Of a stretch of DNA of 64,000 bases, positions 1 through 13,500 are shown one piece after another. Below the pieces are notes generated by a model. The model was not told the DNA's origin. It did not search any database and worked only from the letters and a program-made list of their open reading frames with translations. This DNA comes from Chamaelirium japonicum. Lineage: Eukaryota > Streptophyta > Magnoliopsida > Liliales > Melanthiaceae. Location of the stretch: positions 60,877,173 to 60,941,172 of the forward strand of contig OX393551.1 in assembly GCA_947650365.1 (NCBI GenBank), in the 5' to 3' direction. The position numbers and the translations under genes were made by a program. The stretch's first letter is position 1. Every line of letters begins with the position of its first letter.

Positions 1-3000
1 TCTATCCATTCTAATTCATTCGTATGATCCATTCTAATTCATTCGCACAATCTATTCTAATTCATTCGTACAATCCATTCTAATTCATTAGCATGATCCA
101 TTCTAATTCAATCGTACGATCCATTCTATTTTATTCGTACGATCCATTCTAACTCAATGAATTAGAATGAACCGTGCGAATAAATTAGAATGGATCATAC
201 GAATGAATTAGAATGGATACATTCGTGCGAATGAATTAGAATGGATCGTACGAATGAGTAAGAATGGATCGTACGAATGAAATAGAATGGATAGTATGAA
301 TGAGCAAGAATGGTTCGACCGAATGCGTAAGAATGGATCGTACGAAGGAATTGGAATGGATCGTACGAAGGAATTATAATCGATCGTACGAAGGAATTAG
401 AATGGATCGTACGAATGAATTAGAATGGATACATTCATGTGAAAAAATTAGAATGGATTGTATGAACGAATTAAAATGGATCGTATGAATGAATTAGAAT
501 GGATCATGCGAATGAATTAGAATGGATCGTACGAATGAATTAGAATGGATCGTATGAATGAATTAGAATAGATCGTGCAAATGAATTAGAATGGATCGTA
601 CGAATGAATTAGAATGGATACATTCGTACGATCAATTCTAATTCATTATAATTGATTTGTACGATCCAATCTATTTCATTCTAATTCATTTGTACGATCC
701 ATTCTATTTCATTAGCATGATCCTTTCTAATTCATTCGTACAATCCATTCTAATTCATTCGCAGGAATGTATCCATTCTAATTCATTCGTATGATCCATT
801 CTAATTCATTCGCACGATCCACTCTAATTCATTCATACGATCCATTCTAATTCATTCGTACGATCCATTCTAATTCACTCGCATGATCCATTCTAATTCA
901 TTCATACGATCCATTCTAATTCATTCATACAATCCATTCTAATTCTTTCGCACGAATGTATCCATTCTATTTCATTCGTACGATCCATTCTAATTCCTTC
1001 GTACGATCCATTCGAATTCATTCATAAGATCTATTTTAATTCATTCATACGATCCATTCTAATTCATTCGCTCGAATGTATCCATTCTAATTCATTCGTA
1101 TAATCCATTCTAATTTATTCGCACGATCCAATCTAATTCATTCGCACGGTCCATTCTAATTCATCATTCGCACAATCTATTCTAATTCATTCGTACGATC
1201 CATTATAATTCATTAGCATGATCCATTCTAATTCATTCGTACGATCCATTCTATTTCATTCGTACGATCCATTCTTACTCATTCGTACGATCCATTCTAA
1301 TTCATTCGCATAAATGTATCCATTCTTACTCATTCGTACGATCATACGAATGAAATAGAATAGATCGTACGAAGGAGGTCCATTCTAATTCATCATTCGC
1401 ACAATCTATTCTAATTCATTCGTACGATCCATTATAATTCATTAGCATGATCCATTCTAATTCATTCGTACGATCCATTCTATTTCATTCGTACGATCCA
1501 TTCTTACTCATTCGTACGATCCATTCTAATTCATTCGCATGAATGTATCCATTCTTACTCATTCGTACGATCATACGACTGAAATAGAATGGATCGTACG
1601 AAGGAATTATAATGGATCGTACAAAGGAATTAGAATGGATCGTACGAATGAATTAGAATAGATACATTCATGCAAAAGAATTAGAATGGATTGTATGAAT
1701 GAATTAGAATGGATCGTACAAATGAATTAGAATGGATCGTGCGAATGAATTAGAATGGATCATACGAATGAATTAGAATAGATTATGCGAATGAATTAGA
1801 ATGGATCATACGAATGAATTAGAATGGATACATTCGTGCGAATGAATTAGAATGGATCGTATGAATGAATTAGAATGGATCGTATGAATGAATTAGAATG
1901 GATCGTTGAATGAATTTGAATGGATACATTCGTGCGAATGAATTAGAATGGATCATACGAAGGAATTAGGGTGGATCGTACGAATGAATTAGAATGGATA
2001 CATTCGTGCGAAAAAATTAGACTGGATTGTATGAATGAATTAGAATGGATCATATGACTGAATTAGAATGGATCGTGCGAATGAATTAGAATGGATCGTA
2101 CGAATGAATTAGAATTGATCGTATGAATGAATTAGAATGGATCATGTGAATGAATTAGAATGGATCGTACGAATGAAATTGAATGGATACATTCGTGCGA
2201 ATGAACTACAATGGATCATACGAATGAGTAAGAATAGATCGTACGAATGAATAAGAATAGATTGTGCGAATGAATTATAATGGATCGTACGAATAAATTA
2301 GAATGGATTGTATGAATGAATTAGAATGGATCGTATGAATGAATTAGAATGGATACATTCGAGCGAATGAATTAGAATGGATCGTATGAATGGATCGTAC
2401 GAAGGAATTAGAAAGAATTAGAATTGATACATTTGTGCGAATGAATTATAATGGATCGTATGAATGAATTAGATTGGATCGTATGAATGAATTTGAATGG
2501 ATCGTACGAATGAATTAGAATGGATACATTCATGGGAATGAATTAGAATGGATCGTACGAAGGAATTAGAATGGATCGTACGAAGGAATTAGAATGGATC
2601 GTACGAATGAATTAGAATGGATACATTCGTGCAAAAGAATTTGAATGGATTGTATGAATGAATTAGAATGGATCGTATGAATGAATAAGAATGGATACAT
2701 TTGTGGGAATGAATTAGAATGTATATTACGAAGGAATTAGGATCGATCGTACGAATGAATTAGAATGGATACATTTGTGCGAAATAATTAGAATGGATTG
2801 TATGAATGAATTAGAATGGATCGTATGAATGAATTAGAATGGATCGTGCGAATGAATTAGAATGGATCATACGAATGAATTAGAATGGATCATATGAATG
2901 AATTAGAATGGATCGTACGAATGAATTAGAATGGATCGTACAATGTATTAGTATGGATACATTCGTGCGAATGAATTAGAATGGATCGTACGAATGAGTA

Positions 3001-4627
3001 AGAATGGATAGTATGAATGAATTAGAATGGATCATACGAATGAATTAGAATGGATCGTGCGAATGAATTAGATTGGATCGTGCGAATGAATTAAAATGGA
3101 TCGTACAAATGAATTAGAATGGATACATTCGTGCGAATGAATTAGAATGGACCGTATGAAAGAATTCGAATGGATCATACGAATGAATTAGGATGGATAC
3201 ATTCGTGCGAATGAATTAGAATGGATCATACGAAGGAATTAGGGTGGATTGTACAAATGAATTAGAATCGATACATTCGTGCGATAGAATTAGAATGGAT
3301 TGTATGAATGAGTTAGAATAGATCGTATGAATGAATTAGAATGGATCGTGCGAATGAATTAGAATGGATCTTGCGAATGAATTAGAATGGATCGTGCGAA
3401 TGAATTAGAATCATTCTTACGAATGAATTATAATGGATACATTCGTGCGAATGAATTTGAATGGATCGTACGAATGAGTAAGAATGGATCGTATGAATGA
3501 AATAGAATGGATCGTACGAATAAATTAGAATGGATCGTGCTAATGAATTAGAATGGATCGTACGAATGAATTAGAATAGATTGTGCGAATGAATTAGAAT
3601 GGATCGTACGAAAGAGTTAGAATGGATTGTATGAATGAATTTGAATGGATCGTGCGAATGAATTAGAATGGATCGTACGAATGAATTAGAATGGATACAT
3701 TCGTGTGAATGAATTAGAATGGATCGTACGAATGAGTAAGAATGGATCGTACGAATGAAATATAATGGATCGTACGATTAATTAGAATGGATTGTGCTAA
3801 TGAATTAGAATGGATCGTACGAATGAATTAGAATAGATTGTGAGAATGAATACATTCGTGCGAATGAATTAGAATGGATCGTATGAATGAATTAGAATGG
3901 ATCGTATGAATGAATTAGAATAGATTGTATGAATAAATTAGATTGGATCGTATGAATGAATTAGAGTGGATCATACGAATGAATTAGAATGGATACATTA
4001 ATGGGAATGAATTAGAATAGATCATACCAAGGAATTAGAATGGATCATACGAATGAAATAGAATGGATAGTACAAAGGAATTAGAATGGATCGTACGAAG
4101 GAATTAGAATGGATCGTACGAAGGAATTAGAATGGATACATTCGTCCAAAAGAATTAGAATGCATTGTATGAATGAATTAGAATGGATCGTGCAATTGAA
4201 TTAGAATGGATCGTGCGAATGAGGATACATTCGTGCGAATGAATTAGAATGGATCGTACGAATAAGTAAGAAAGGATCGTACGAATGAAATAGAATGGAT
4301 CGTACAAAGGAATTAGAATGGATTGTGCGAATGAACTAGAATAGATTGTATGAATGAATTAGAATAGGTCGTGCGAATGAATTAGAATGAATCGTATGAA
4401 TGAATTAGAATCGATCATGCGAATGAATTAGAATGGATCGTACGAATGAATTAGAATAGATCGTATGAATAAATTAGAATGGATCGTGCGAATGAATTAG
4501 AGTGGATCATATGAATGAATTAGAATGGATCGTCCGAATGAATTAGAATGGATCGTCCGAATGAATTAGAATAGATCGTACGAATGAGTAAGAATGGATC
4601 GTACGAATAAAATAGAATGGATCGCAC
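1..4627. repeat. Satellite segment, first partial ~4-5 kb higher-order copy
   Basis: Block order is - 1-154, + 155-628, - 629-1340, short + 1341-1376, - 1377-1571, + 1572-4627. The switch near 154 (CTCAATGAATTAG) is the same junction seen at 5334, 9283, 39138 and 50994. The segment from 1140 to 1340 is repeated almost exactly at 1378-1570, a local duplication of about 200 bp that includes the 189-bp octamer signature. The long + block is made of 23-bp monomers with 28-bp variants every few units. Confidence 0.85.
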
Positions 4628-7600
4628 TTACGATCCATTCTAATTCATTCATACGATCCATTTTAATTCATTCGCACGAATGTATCCATTCTAATTCATT
4701 AGTACGATCCATTCTAATTCATTCTCATAATCTATTCTAATTCATTCATACGATCCATTCTAATTCATTCGCACAATCCATTCTATCTCATTTGTACGAT
4801 CCATTCTAATTCATTCATACAATCCATTCTAATTCTTTTGCACGAATGTATCCATTCTAATTCATTCGTACGATCTATTCTAATTCCTTCGTACGATCTA
4901 TTCTAATTTCTTCGTATGATCCATTCTAATTCATTCGTACGATCCATTCTAATTCATTTGTACGATTCATTCTAATTCATTCATACAATCCATGCTAATT
5001 CATTCGCACGATCCATTCTAATTCATTTGTACGATCCATTCTAATTCATTCATACAATCCATTCTAATTCTTTTGCACGAATGTATCCATTCAAATTTAT
5101 TCGTACGATCCATTCTAATTCATTCATACGATCCAATCTAATTCATTCATACGATCCATTCTAATTCATTCGCACGAATGTATCCATTCTAATTCATTCG
5201 TACGATCCATTCTAATTCATTCGCAAAATCTATTTTAATTCATTCGTACGATCCATTCAAATTTATTAGCATGATCCATTCTAATTCATTCGTATGATCC
5301 ATTCTATTTCATTCATACGATCCATTCTTACTCAATGAATTAGAATGGATCGTGCGAACGAATTAGAATGGATCGTACGAATGAATTAGAATGGATACAT
5401 TCTTGTGAATGAATTAGAATGGATCATACGAATGAAATAGAATTGATTGTATGAATGAGCAAGAATGGATCGTACGAAAGAGTAAGAATGGATCTTACGA
5501 AGGAATTAGAATGGATCGTACGAAGGAATTATAATGGATCATACGAAGGAATTAGAATGGATCGTATGAATGAATTAGAATGGATACATTCGTGCGAAAG
5601 AATTAGAATAGATTGTATTAATGAATTAGAATGGATCGTATGAATGAATTAGAATGGATCATGCGAATGAATTAGAATGGATCGTACGAATGAATTAGAA
5701 TGGATCGTATGAATGAATTAGAATGGATCGTGCGAATGAATTAGAATGGATCGTACGAATGAATTAGGATGGATACATTCGTACGATCAATTCTAACTCA
5801 TTCTAATTCATTTGTACGATCCATTCTAATTCATTCTAATTCATTTGTAAGATCCATTCTAATTCATTAGCATGATCCATTCTAATTCAATCGTACGATC
5901 CATTCTATTTCATTCGTACGATCCATTCTTACTCATTCGTACGATCCATTCTAATTCATTCGCACGAATGTATACATTCTAATTCATTCGTATGATCCAT
6001 TCTAATTCATTCGCACGATCTATTCTAATTCATTCATACAATCCATTCTAATTCATTCATATGATCCATTCTAATTCATTCGCACGATCCATTCTAATTC
6101 ATTCATACGATCCATTCTAATTCATTCATACAATCCATTCTAATTCTTTCGCACGAATGTATCCAGTCTAATTCATTCGTACGATTCATTCTAATTCCTT
6201 TGTACGATCCATTCGAATTCATTCATATGATCCATTCTAATTCATTCATACGATCCATTCGCACGAATGTATCCATTCTAATTCATTCATACGATCCATT
6301 CTAATTCATTCGCACGATCCAATCTAATTCACTCGCACGATCCATTATAATTTGACATTCACACAATCTATTCTAATTCATTCGTACGATCCATTCTAAT
6401 TCATTAGCACGATCCATTCTAATTCATTCGTACGATCTATTCTATTTTATTCGTACGATCCATTCTTACTCATTCGTACGATCCATTCTAATTCATTCAC
6501 ACGAATGTATCCATTCTAATTCATTCGTATGATCCATTCTAATTCATTCGCACGATCCATTCTAATTCATTCATACGATCCATTCAAATTCATTCGTACG
6601 ATCCATTCTATAGAATGGATACATTCATGGTAATGAATTAGAAAGGATCATATGAAGGAATTAGAATAGATCATACGAATGAAATAGAATGGATCGTACG
6701 AAGGAATTAGAATGGATTGTATGAAGGAATTAGACTGGATCGTACGAATGAATTTGAATGGATACACTCGTGCAAAAGAATTAGAATGGATCATGCGAAA
6801 GAGTAAGAATGGATCGTACGAATGAATTAGAATGGATCCATTCGTGCGAAAGAATTAGAATGGATTGTATGAATGAATTAGAATGGATCGTATGAATGAA
6901 TTAGAATGGATCGTGCGAATGGTGGATCGTATGAATGAATTAGAATGGATCCATTCGTGCGAAAGAATTAGAATGGATCGTACGAATGAGTAAGAATGGA
7001 TCGTACGTATGAATTAGAATGGATACATTCATGGGAATGAATTAGAATGGATCATACGAAGGAATTAGAATAGATCATATGAATGAAATAGAATAGATTG
7101 TGCGAATGAATTAAAATGGATCGTATGAATGAATTAGAATAGATCGTACGAATGAATTAGAATGGATTAGAATGGATCGTATGAATGAATTAACACAAAT
7201 GAATTAGAATGGATCGTACGAATGAATTAGAATGGATCGGGCGAATGAATTAGATTGGATCGTGCGAATGAATTAGAATGGATCGTATGAATGAATTAGA
7301 ATGGACACATTCGTGCGAATGAATTAGAATGGATCGTACGAATGAAATAGAATGGATCGTATGAATGAATTCGAATGGATCATACGAATGAATTAGAATG
7401 GATCATACGAAGGAATTTGGGTGGATCGTACGAATGAATTAGAATGGATACATTCGTGCGAAAGAATTAGAATGGATTGTATGAATGAATTAGAATGGAT
7501 CGTATGAATGAATTAGAATGGATCGTGCGAATGAATTAGAATGGATCGTACGAATGAATTATAATGGATACATTCGTGCGTACAAATGAATTAGAATGGA

Positions 7601-8713
7601 TACATTCGTGCAAATTAATTAGAATGGATCGTACGGATGAGTAAGAATGGATCATACGAATGAATGGATCGTACGAATGAATTGGAATGGATACATTCGT
7701 GCGAATGAATTAGAATGGATCGTACGAATGAGTAAGAATGGATTAGAATGGATCGTATAAATGAATTAGAATGGATCGTACGAATGAATTAGAAAGGATA
7801 TATTTGTGCGAATGAATTAGAAAGGATCGTACGAATGAGTAAGAATGGTTCGTACGAATGAAATAGAATGGATCGTGCTAATGAATTAGAATGGATCGTA
7901 CAAATTAATTAGAAAAGATTGTGCGAATGAATTAGAATGGATCGTATGAATGAATTAGAATGGATACATTCGTGCAAATGAATTAGAATGGATCGTATGA
8001 ATGAATTAGAATGGATCATATGAATGAATTAAAATGGATCTTACGAATGAATTAGAATGGATCGTATGATTGAGTAAGAATGGATCGTGTGAATGAATTA
8101 TAATGGATCGTACGAATGAATTAGAATGGATACATTCGTGCGAATGAATTAGAATGGATCGTACGAATGAGTAAGAATAGATCGTATGAATGAATTAGAA
8201 TGGATCGTGCTAATGTATTAGAATGGATCGTACGAATGAATTAGAATAGATTATGCGAATAAATTAGAATGGATCGTACGAATGAATTAGAATGGATATA
8301 TTCGTGCGAAGGAATTAGAATGGATCGTACGAATGGATCGTACAAAGGAATTAGAATGAATTAGAATGGATACATTCGTGCGAATAAATTAGAATGGATC
8401 GTATGAATGAATTAGATTGGATCGTATGAATGAATTAGAAAGGATCGTACGTATGAATTAGAATGGATACATTCATGGGAATGAATTAGAATGGATCGCA
8501 CGAAGGAATTAGAATGGATCGTACGAAGGAATTAGAATGGATCGTACGAAGGAAATAGAATTGATCGTACGAATGAATTTGAATGGATACATTCATGCAA
8601 AAGAATTAGAATGGATTGTATGAATGAATTAGAATGGATCGTGCGAATGAATTAGAATGCATCGTACGAATGAGTAAGAATGGATCGTACGAATGAAATA
8701 GAATGGATCGTAC
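4628..8713. repeat. Satellite higher-order repeat, ~4 kb, copy A
   Basis: Block order is - 4628-5334, + 5335-5782, - 5783-6610, + 6611-8713. The same order and the same variant monomers recur in the next segment. The CTATAG palindromic switch at 6610/6611 matches that at 10581/10582 (3971 bp apart). A distinctive run of variants near 5643 matches one near 9614, also 3971 bp apart. An earlier, more diverged copy is at about 155-628. Confidence 0.85.
6601..6620. repeat. Palindromic orientation switch (20 bp)
   Basis: A perfect 20-bp palindrome centred on CTATAG, between 6610 and 6611, joins reverse satellite on the left to forward satellite on the right with no spacer. The identical join is at 10572-10591, carried there by the ~4 kb higher-order repeat. 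Confidence 0.85.
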
Positions 8714-8728
8714 GTACGATCCATTCTA
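8699..8728. repeat. Palindromic orientation switch (30 bp)
   Basis: A perfect 30-bp palindrome centred on GTACGTAC (between 8713 and 8714) joins forward to reverse satellite. Related but imperfect joins are at 4627 and 41245. Confidence 0.85.
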
Positions 8729-10581
8729 ATTCATTCATACGATCCATTCTAATTCATTCGCACGAATGTATCCATTCTAATTCATTCGTTCGATCCATTC
8801 TAATTCATTCACACAATCTATTCTAATTCATTCATACGATCCATTCTAATTCATTCGCATGATCCATTCTAATTCATTTGTACGATCCATTCTATTTCAT
8901 TCATACAATCCATTCTAATTCTTTTGCACGAATGTATCCATTCTAATTCATTCGTACGATCCAATCTAATTCCTTCGTACGATCCATTCTAATTCATTCG
9001 TATGATCCATTCTAATTCCTTCGTATGATCCATTCTAATTCATTCCCATGAATGTATCCATTCTAATTCATACGTACGATCCATTCTAATTCATTCATAC
9101 GATCCAATCTAATTCATTCAAACAATCTATTCTAATTCATTCGCACAAATGTATCCATTCTAATTCATTCGTACCAATCTATTCTAATTCATTCGTACGA
9201 TCTATTCTAATTCAATAGCATGATCCATTCTAATTCATTCGTACGATCCATTCTTTTTCATTCGTACGATCCATTCTTACTCAATGAATGAGAATGGATC
9301 GTGCGAATGAATTAGAATGGATCGTACAAATGAATTAGAATGGATACATTCGTGCGAATGAATTAGAATGGATCGTACGAATGAGTAAGCATGGATCATA
9401 CGAATGAAATAGAATGGATCGTATGAATGAGAAAGAATGGATCGTACGAATGAGTAAAATGGATCGTACGAAGGAATTAGAATGGATCGTACGAAGAAAT
9501 TATAATGGATCGTACGAAGGAATTAGAATGGATCGTACAAATGAATTAGAATGGATACATTCATGCGAAAGAATTAGAATGGATTGTATGAATGAATTAG
9601 AATGGATCGTATGAATGAATTAGAATGGATCGTGCGAATGAATTAGAATGGATCGTACGAATGAATTAGAATGGATCGTACGAATGAATTAGAATGGATC
9701 GTGCGAATGAATTAGAATGGATCTTACGAATGAATTAGAATGGATACATTCGTACGATCCATTCTAATTCATTCTAATTCATTTGTACGATCCATTCTAA
9801 TTCACTCTAATTCATTTGTACGATCCATTCTAATTAATTAGCATGATCCATTCTAATTCATTCGTACGATCCATTCTATTTCATTCGTACGATCCATTCT
9901 TACTCATTCGTACGATCCATTCTAATTCATTCGCACGAATGTATCCATTATAATTTATTCGTATGATCCATTCTAATTGATTCACACGATCCATTCTAAT
10001 TCATTCATACAATCCATTCTAATTCATTCGTACGATCCCTTATAATTCATTCGCACGATCCATTCTAATTTATTCATACGAACCATTCTAATTCATTCAT
10101 ACAATCCAGTCTAATTCTTTCGCACGAATGTATCCATTCTAATTCATTCGTACGATCCATTCTAATTCCTTCGTACGATCCATTCGAATTCATTCATACG
10201 ATCCATTCTAATTCATTCATACGATCCATTCGCACGAATGTATCCATTCTAATTCATTCGTACGATCCATTCTAATTCATTCGCATGATCCAATCTAATT
10301 CATCCGCACGATCCATTCTAATTCATCATTCGCACAATCTATTCTAATTCATTCGTACGATCCATTCTAATTCTTTAGCACGATCCATTCTAATTCATTC
10401 GTACGATCCATTCTATTTCATTCGTACGATCCATTCTTACTCATTCGTACGATCCATTCTAATTCACTCGCACGAATGTATCCATTCTAATTTATTCGTA
10501 CGATCCATTCTAATTCATTCGCACGATCCAATCTAATTCATTCATACGATCCATTCTAATTCATTCGTACGATCCATTCTA
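8714..10581. repeat. Satellite higher-order repeat copy B, left part
   Basis: Block order is - 8714-9283, + 9284-9752, - 9753-10581, repeating the layout of 4628-6610. The left edge is a perfect 30-bp palindrome and the right edge a perfect 20-bp palindrome. The following + block (10582 onward) begins like 6611 onward, so the copy continues into it to about 12.4 kb. Confidence 0.85.
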
Positions 10582-10591
10582 TAGAATGGAT
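10572..10591. repeat. Palindromic orientation switch (20 bp), second copy
   Basis: Same CTATAG-centred palindrome as at 6601-6620, exactly 3971 bp further on, again going from reverse to forward satellite. Confidence 0.85.
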
Positions 10592-13500
10592 ACATTCATG
10601 GTAATGAATTAGAATGGATCGTATGAAGGAATTAGAATGGATCATACGAATGAAATAGAATGGATCGTAAGAAGGAATTAGAATGGATTGCACGAAGGAA
10701 TTAGACAGGATCGTACGAATGAATTAGAATGGATCCATTCGTGCGAAAGAATTAGAATGGATTGTATGAATGAATTAGAATGGATCGTATGAATGAATTA
10801 GAATGGATTGTGTGAATGGAGGATCGTACGAATGAATTAGAATGGATCCATTCGTGCGAAAGATATAGAATGGTTAGTATGAATGAGTAAGAATGGATCA
10901 TATGTATGAATTAGAATGGATATATTCATGGGAATGAATTAGAATGGATCGTACGAAGGAATTAGAATGGATCATACGAATGAAATAGAATAGATTGTGC
11001 GAATGAATTAGAATTGATCGTATGAATGAATTAGAATGGATCGTACGAATGAATTAGAATGGGTCGTACGAATGAATTAGAATGGATTAGAATGGATCGT
11101 ATGAATAAATTAGCACGAATGAATTAGAATGGATCGTGCGAATGAATTAGAATGGATCGTGCGAATGAATTAGATTGGATCGTGCGAATGAATTAGAATG
11201 GATCGTATGAATGAATTAGAATGGATACATTCGTGCGAATGAATTAGAATGGATCGTATGAATAAAATAGAATGGATCGTATGAATGAATTAGAATGGAT
11301 CGTACGAATTAATTAGAATGGATACATTCATGCGGATGAATTAGAATAGATCATATGAAGGAATTTGGGTGGATCGTACGAATGAATTAGAATGGATACA
11401 TTCGTGCGAAAGAATTAGAGTGGATTGTATGAATGTATTAGAATGGATCGTATGAATGAATTAGAATAGATCGTGCGAATGAATTAGAATGGATCGTACA
11501 AATGAATTAGAATGGATTGTATGAATGAATTAGAATGGATCGTGCGAATGAATTAGAATGGATCGTACGAATGAATTAGAATGGATACATTCGTGCGAAT
11601 GAATTAGAATGGATCGTATGAATGAGTAAGAATGGATCGTACGAATGAAATAGAATTGATCGTACGAATGAATTAGAATGGATCGTGCTAATGAATTAGA
11701 ATGGATCGTATGAATGAATTAGAATAGATTATGCGAATGAATTAGAATGGATCGTATTAATGAATTAGACTGGATCGTATGAATGAATTAGAGTGGATCG
11801 TGCGAATGAATTATAATGTATATATTCGTGCGAATGAATTAGAATGGATCATACGAAGGAATTATGGTGGATCGTAAGAATGAATTAGAATGGATATATT
11901 CGTGTGAAAGAATTAGAATAGATTGTATGAATGAATCGTATGAATGAATTAGAATGGATCGTATAAATGAATTAGAATGGATCTTGTGAATGAATTAGAA
12001 TGGATCGTACGAATGAATTAGAATGGATCGTATGAATGAATTAGAATGGATCGTGCGAATGAATTAGAATGGATCGCATGAATGAATTCAAATTAGAGTG
12101 AATTAGAAGGGATCGTACGAATGAATTAGAATGGATCGTACTAATGAATTAGAATGGATCGTACGAATGAATTAGAATAGATTGTGCCAATAAATTAGAA
12201 TGGATCGTACGATGAATTAGAATGGATATATTCGTGCAAATGAATTAGAATGGATCGTATAAATGAATTAGATTGGATCGTATTAATGAATTAGAATGGA
12301 TCGTACGTATGAATTAGAATAGATACATTCATGGGAATGAATTTGAATTGATCGTACGAAGGAATTAGAATGGATCATACAAATGAAATAGAATAGATCG
12401 TACGAAGGAATTACATTGGATCGTGCAAATGAATTAGAATGATCGTGCGAATGAGGATACATTCGTGCGAATGAATTAGAATGGATCCTACGAATGAGTA
12501 AGAATGGATCACACGAATGAAATAGAATGGATCGTAAGAATGAATTAGAATGGATCGTGCGAATGAATTAGATTGGATTATGCGAATGAATTAGAATGGA
12601 TCGTACGAATGAATTAGAATGGATACATTCGTGCGAATGAATTAGAATGGATTGTATGAATGAATTAGAATGGATCGTATGAATGAATTCGAATTGATCG
12701 TACGAATGAATTAGAATGGATACAGTCGTGCGAATGAATTAGAATAGATCATACGAAGGAATTAGGGTGGATCGTACGAATGAATTAGAATGGATACATT
12801 CGTGCGAAAGAATTAGAATGGATTGTATGAATGAATTAGAATAGATCGTATGAAAGAATTAGAATGGATCGTGTGAATGAATTAGAATGGATCGTACGAA
12901 TGAATTAGAATAGATCGTATGAATGAATTAGAATGGATCGTGCAAATGAATTAGAATGGATCGTATGAATGAATTCGAATGGATTGTACGAATGAATTAG
13001 AATAGATACATTCGTGCGAATGAATTAGAATGGATCATACAAATGAATTAGGGTGGATCGTACGAATGAATTAGAATGGATTAGAATGGATCGTGCAAAT
13101 GAATTAGAATGGATCGTACGAATGAATTAGAATGGATACATTCATGCGAATGAATTAGAATGGATCGTATGAATGAATTAGAATGGATCGTGCGAATGAA
13201 TTAGAATGGATCGTACGAATGAATTAGAATGGATACATTCGTGCGTACAAATTAATAAGAATGGATACATTCGTGCGAATGAATTAGAATAGATCGTACG
13301 AATGAGTATGATTGGATCGTACGAATGAATGGATCGTACGAATGAATTAGAATGGATACATTCGTGCGAATGAATGAGAAAGGATCGTATGAATGAGTAA
13401 GAATGGATTAGAATGGATCGTACGAATGAATTAGAATGGATCGTACGAATGAATTAGAATGGATACATTCGTGCGAATGAATTGGAATGGATCATACGAA

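Noticed and set aside
300-488. Short ORFs in the satellite (also 5455-5643, 9414-9614, 15312-15542, 27175-27465)
   Set aside because: They are the 23-bp repeat read through three monomers (69 bp, 23 residues), with no protein-like composition; their recurrence only reflects higher-order repeats.
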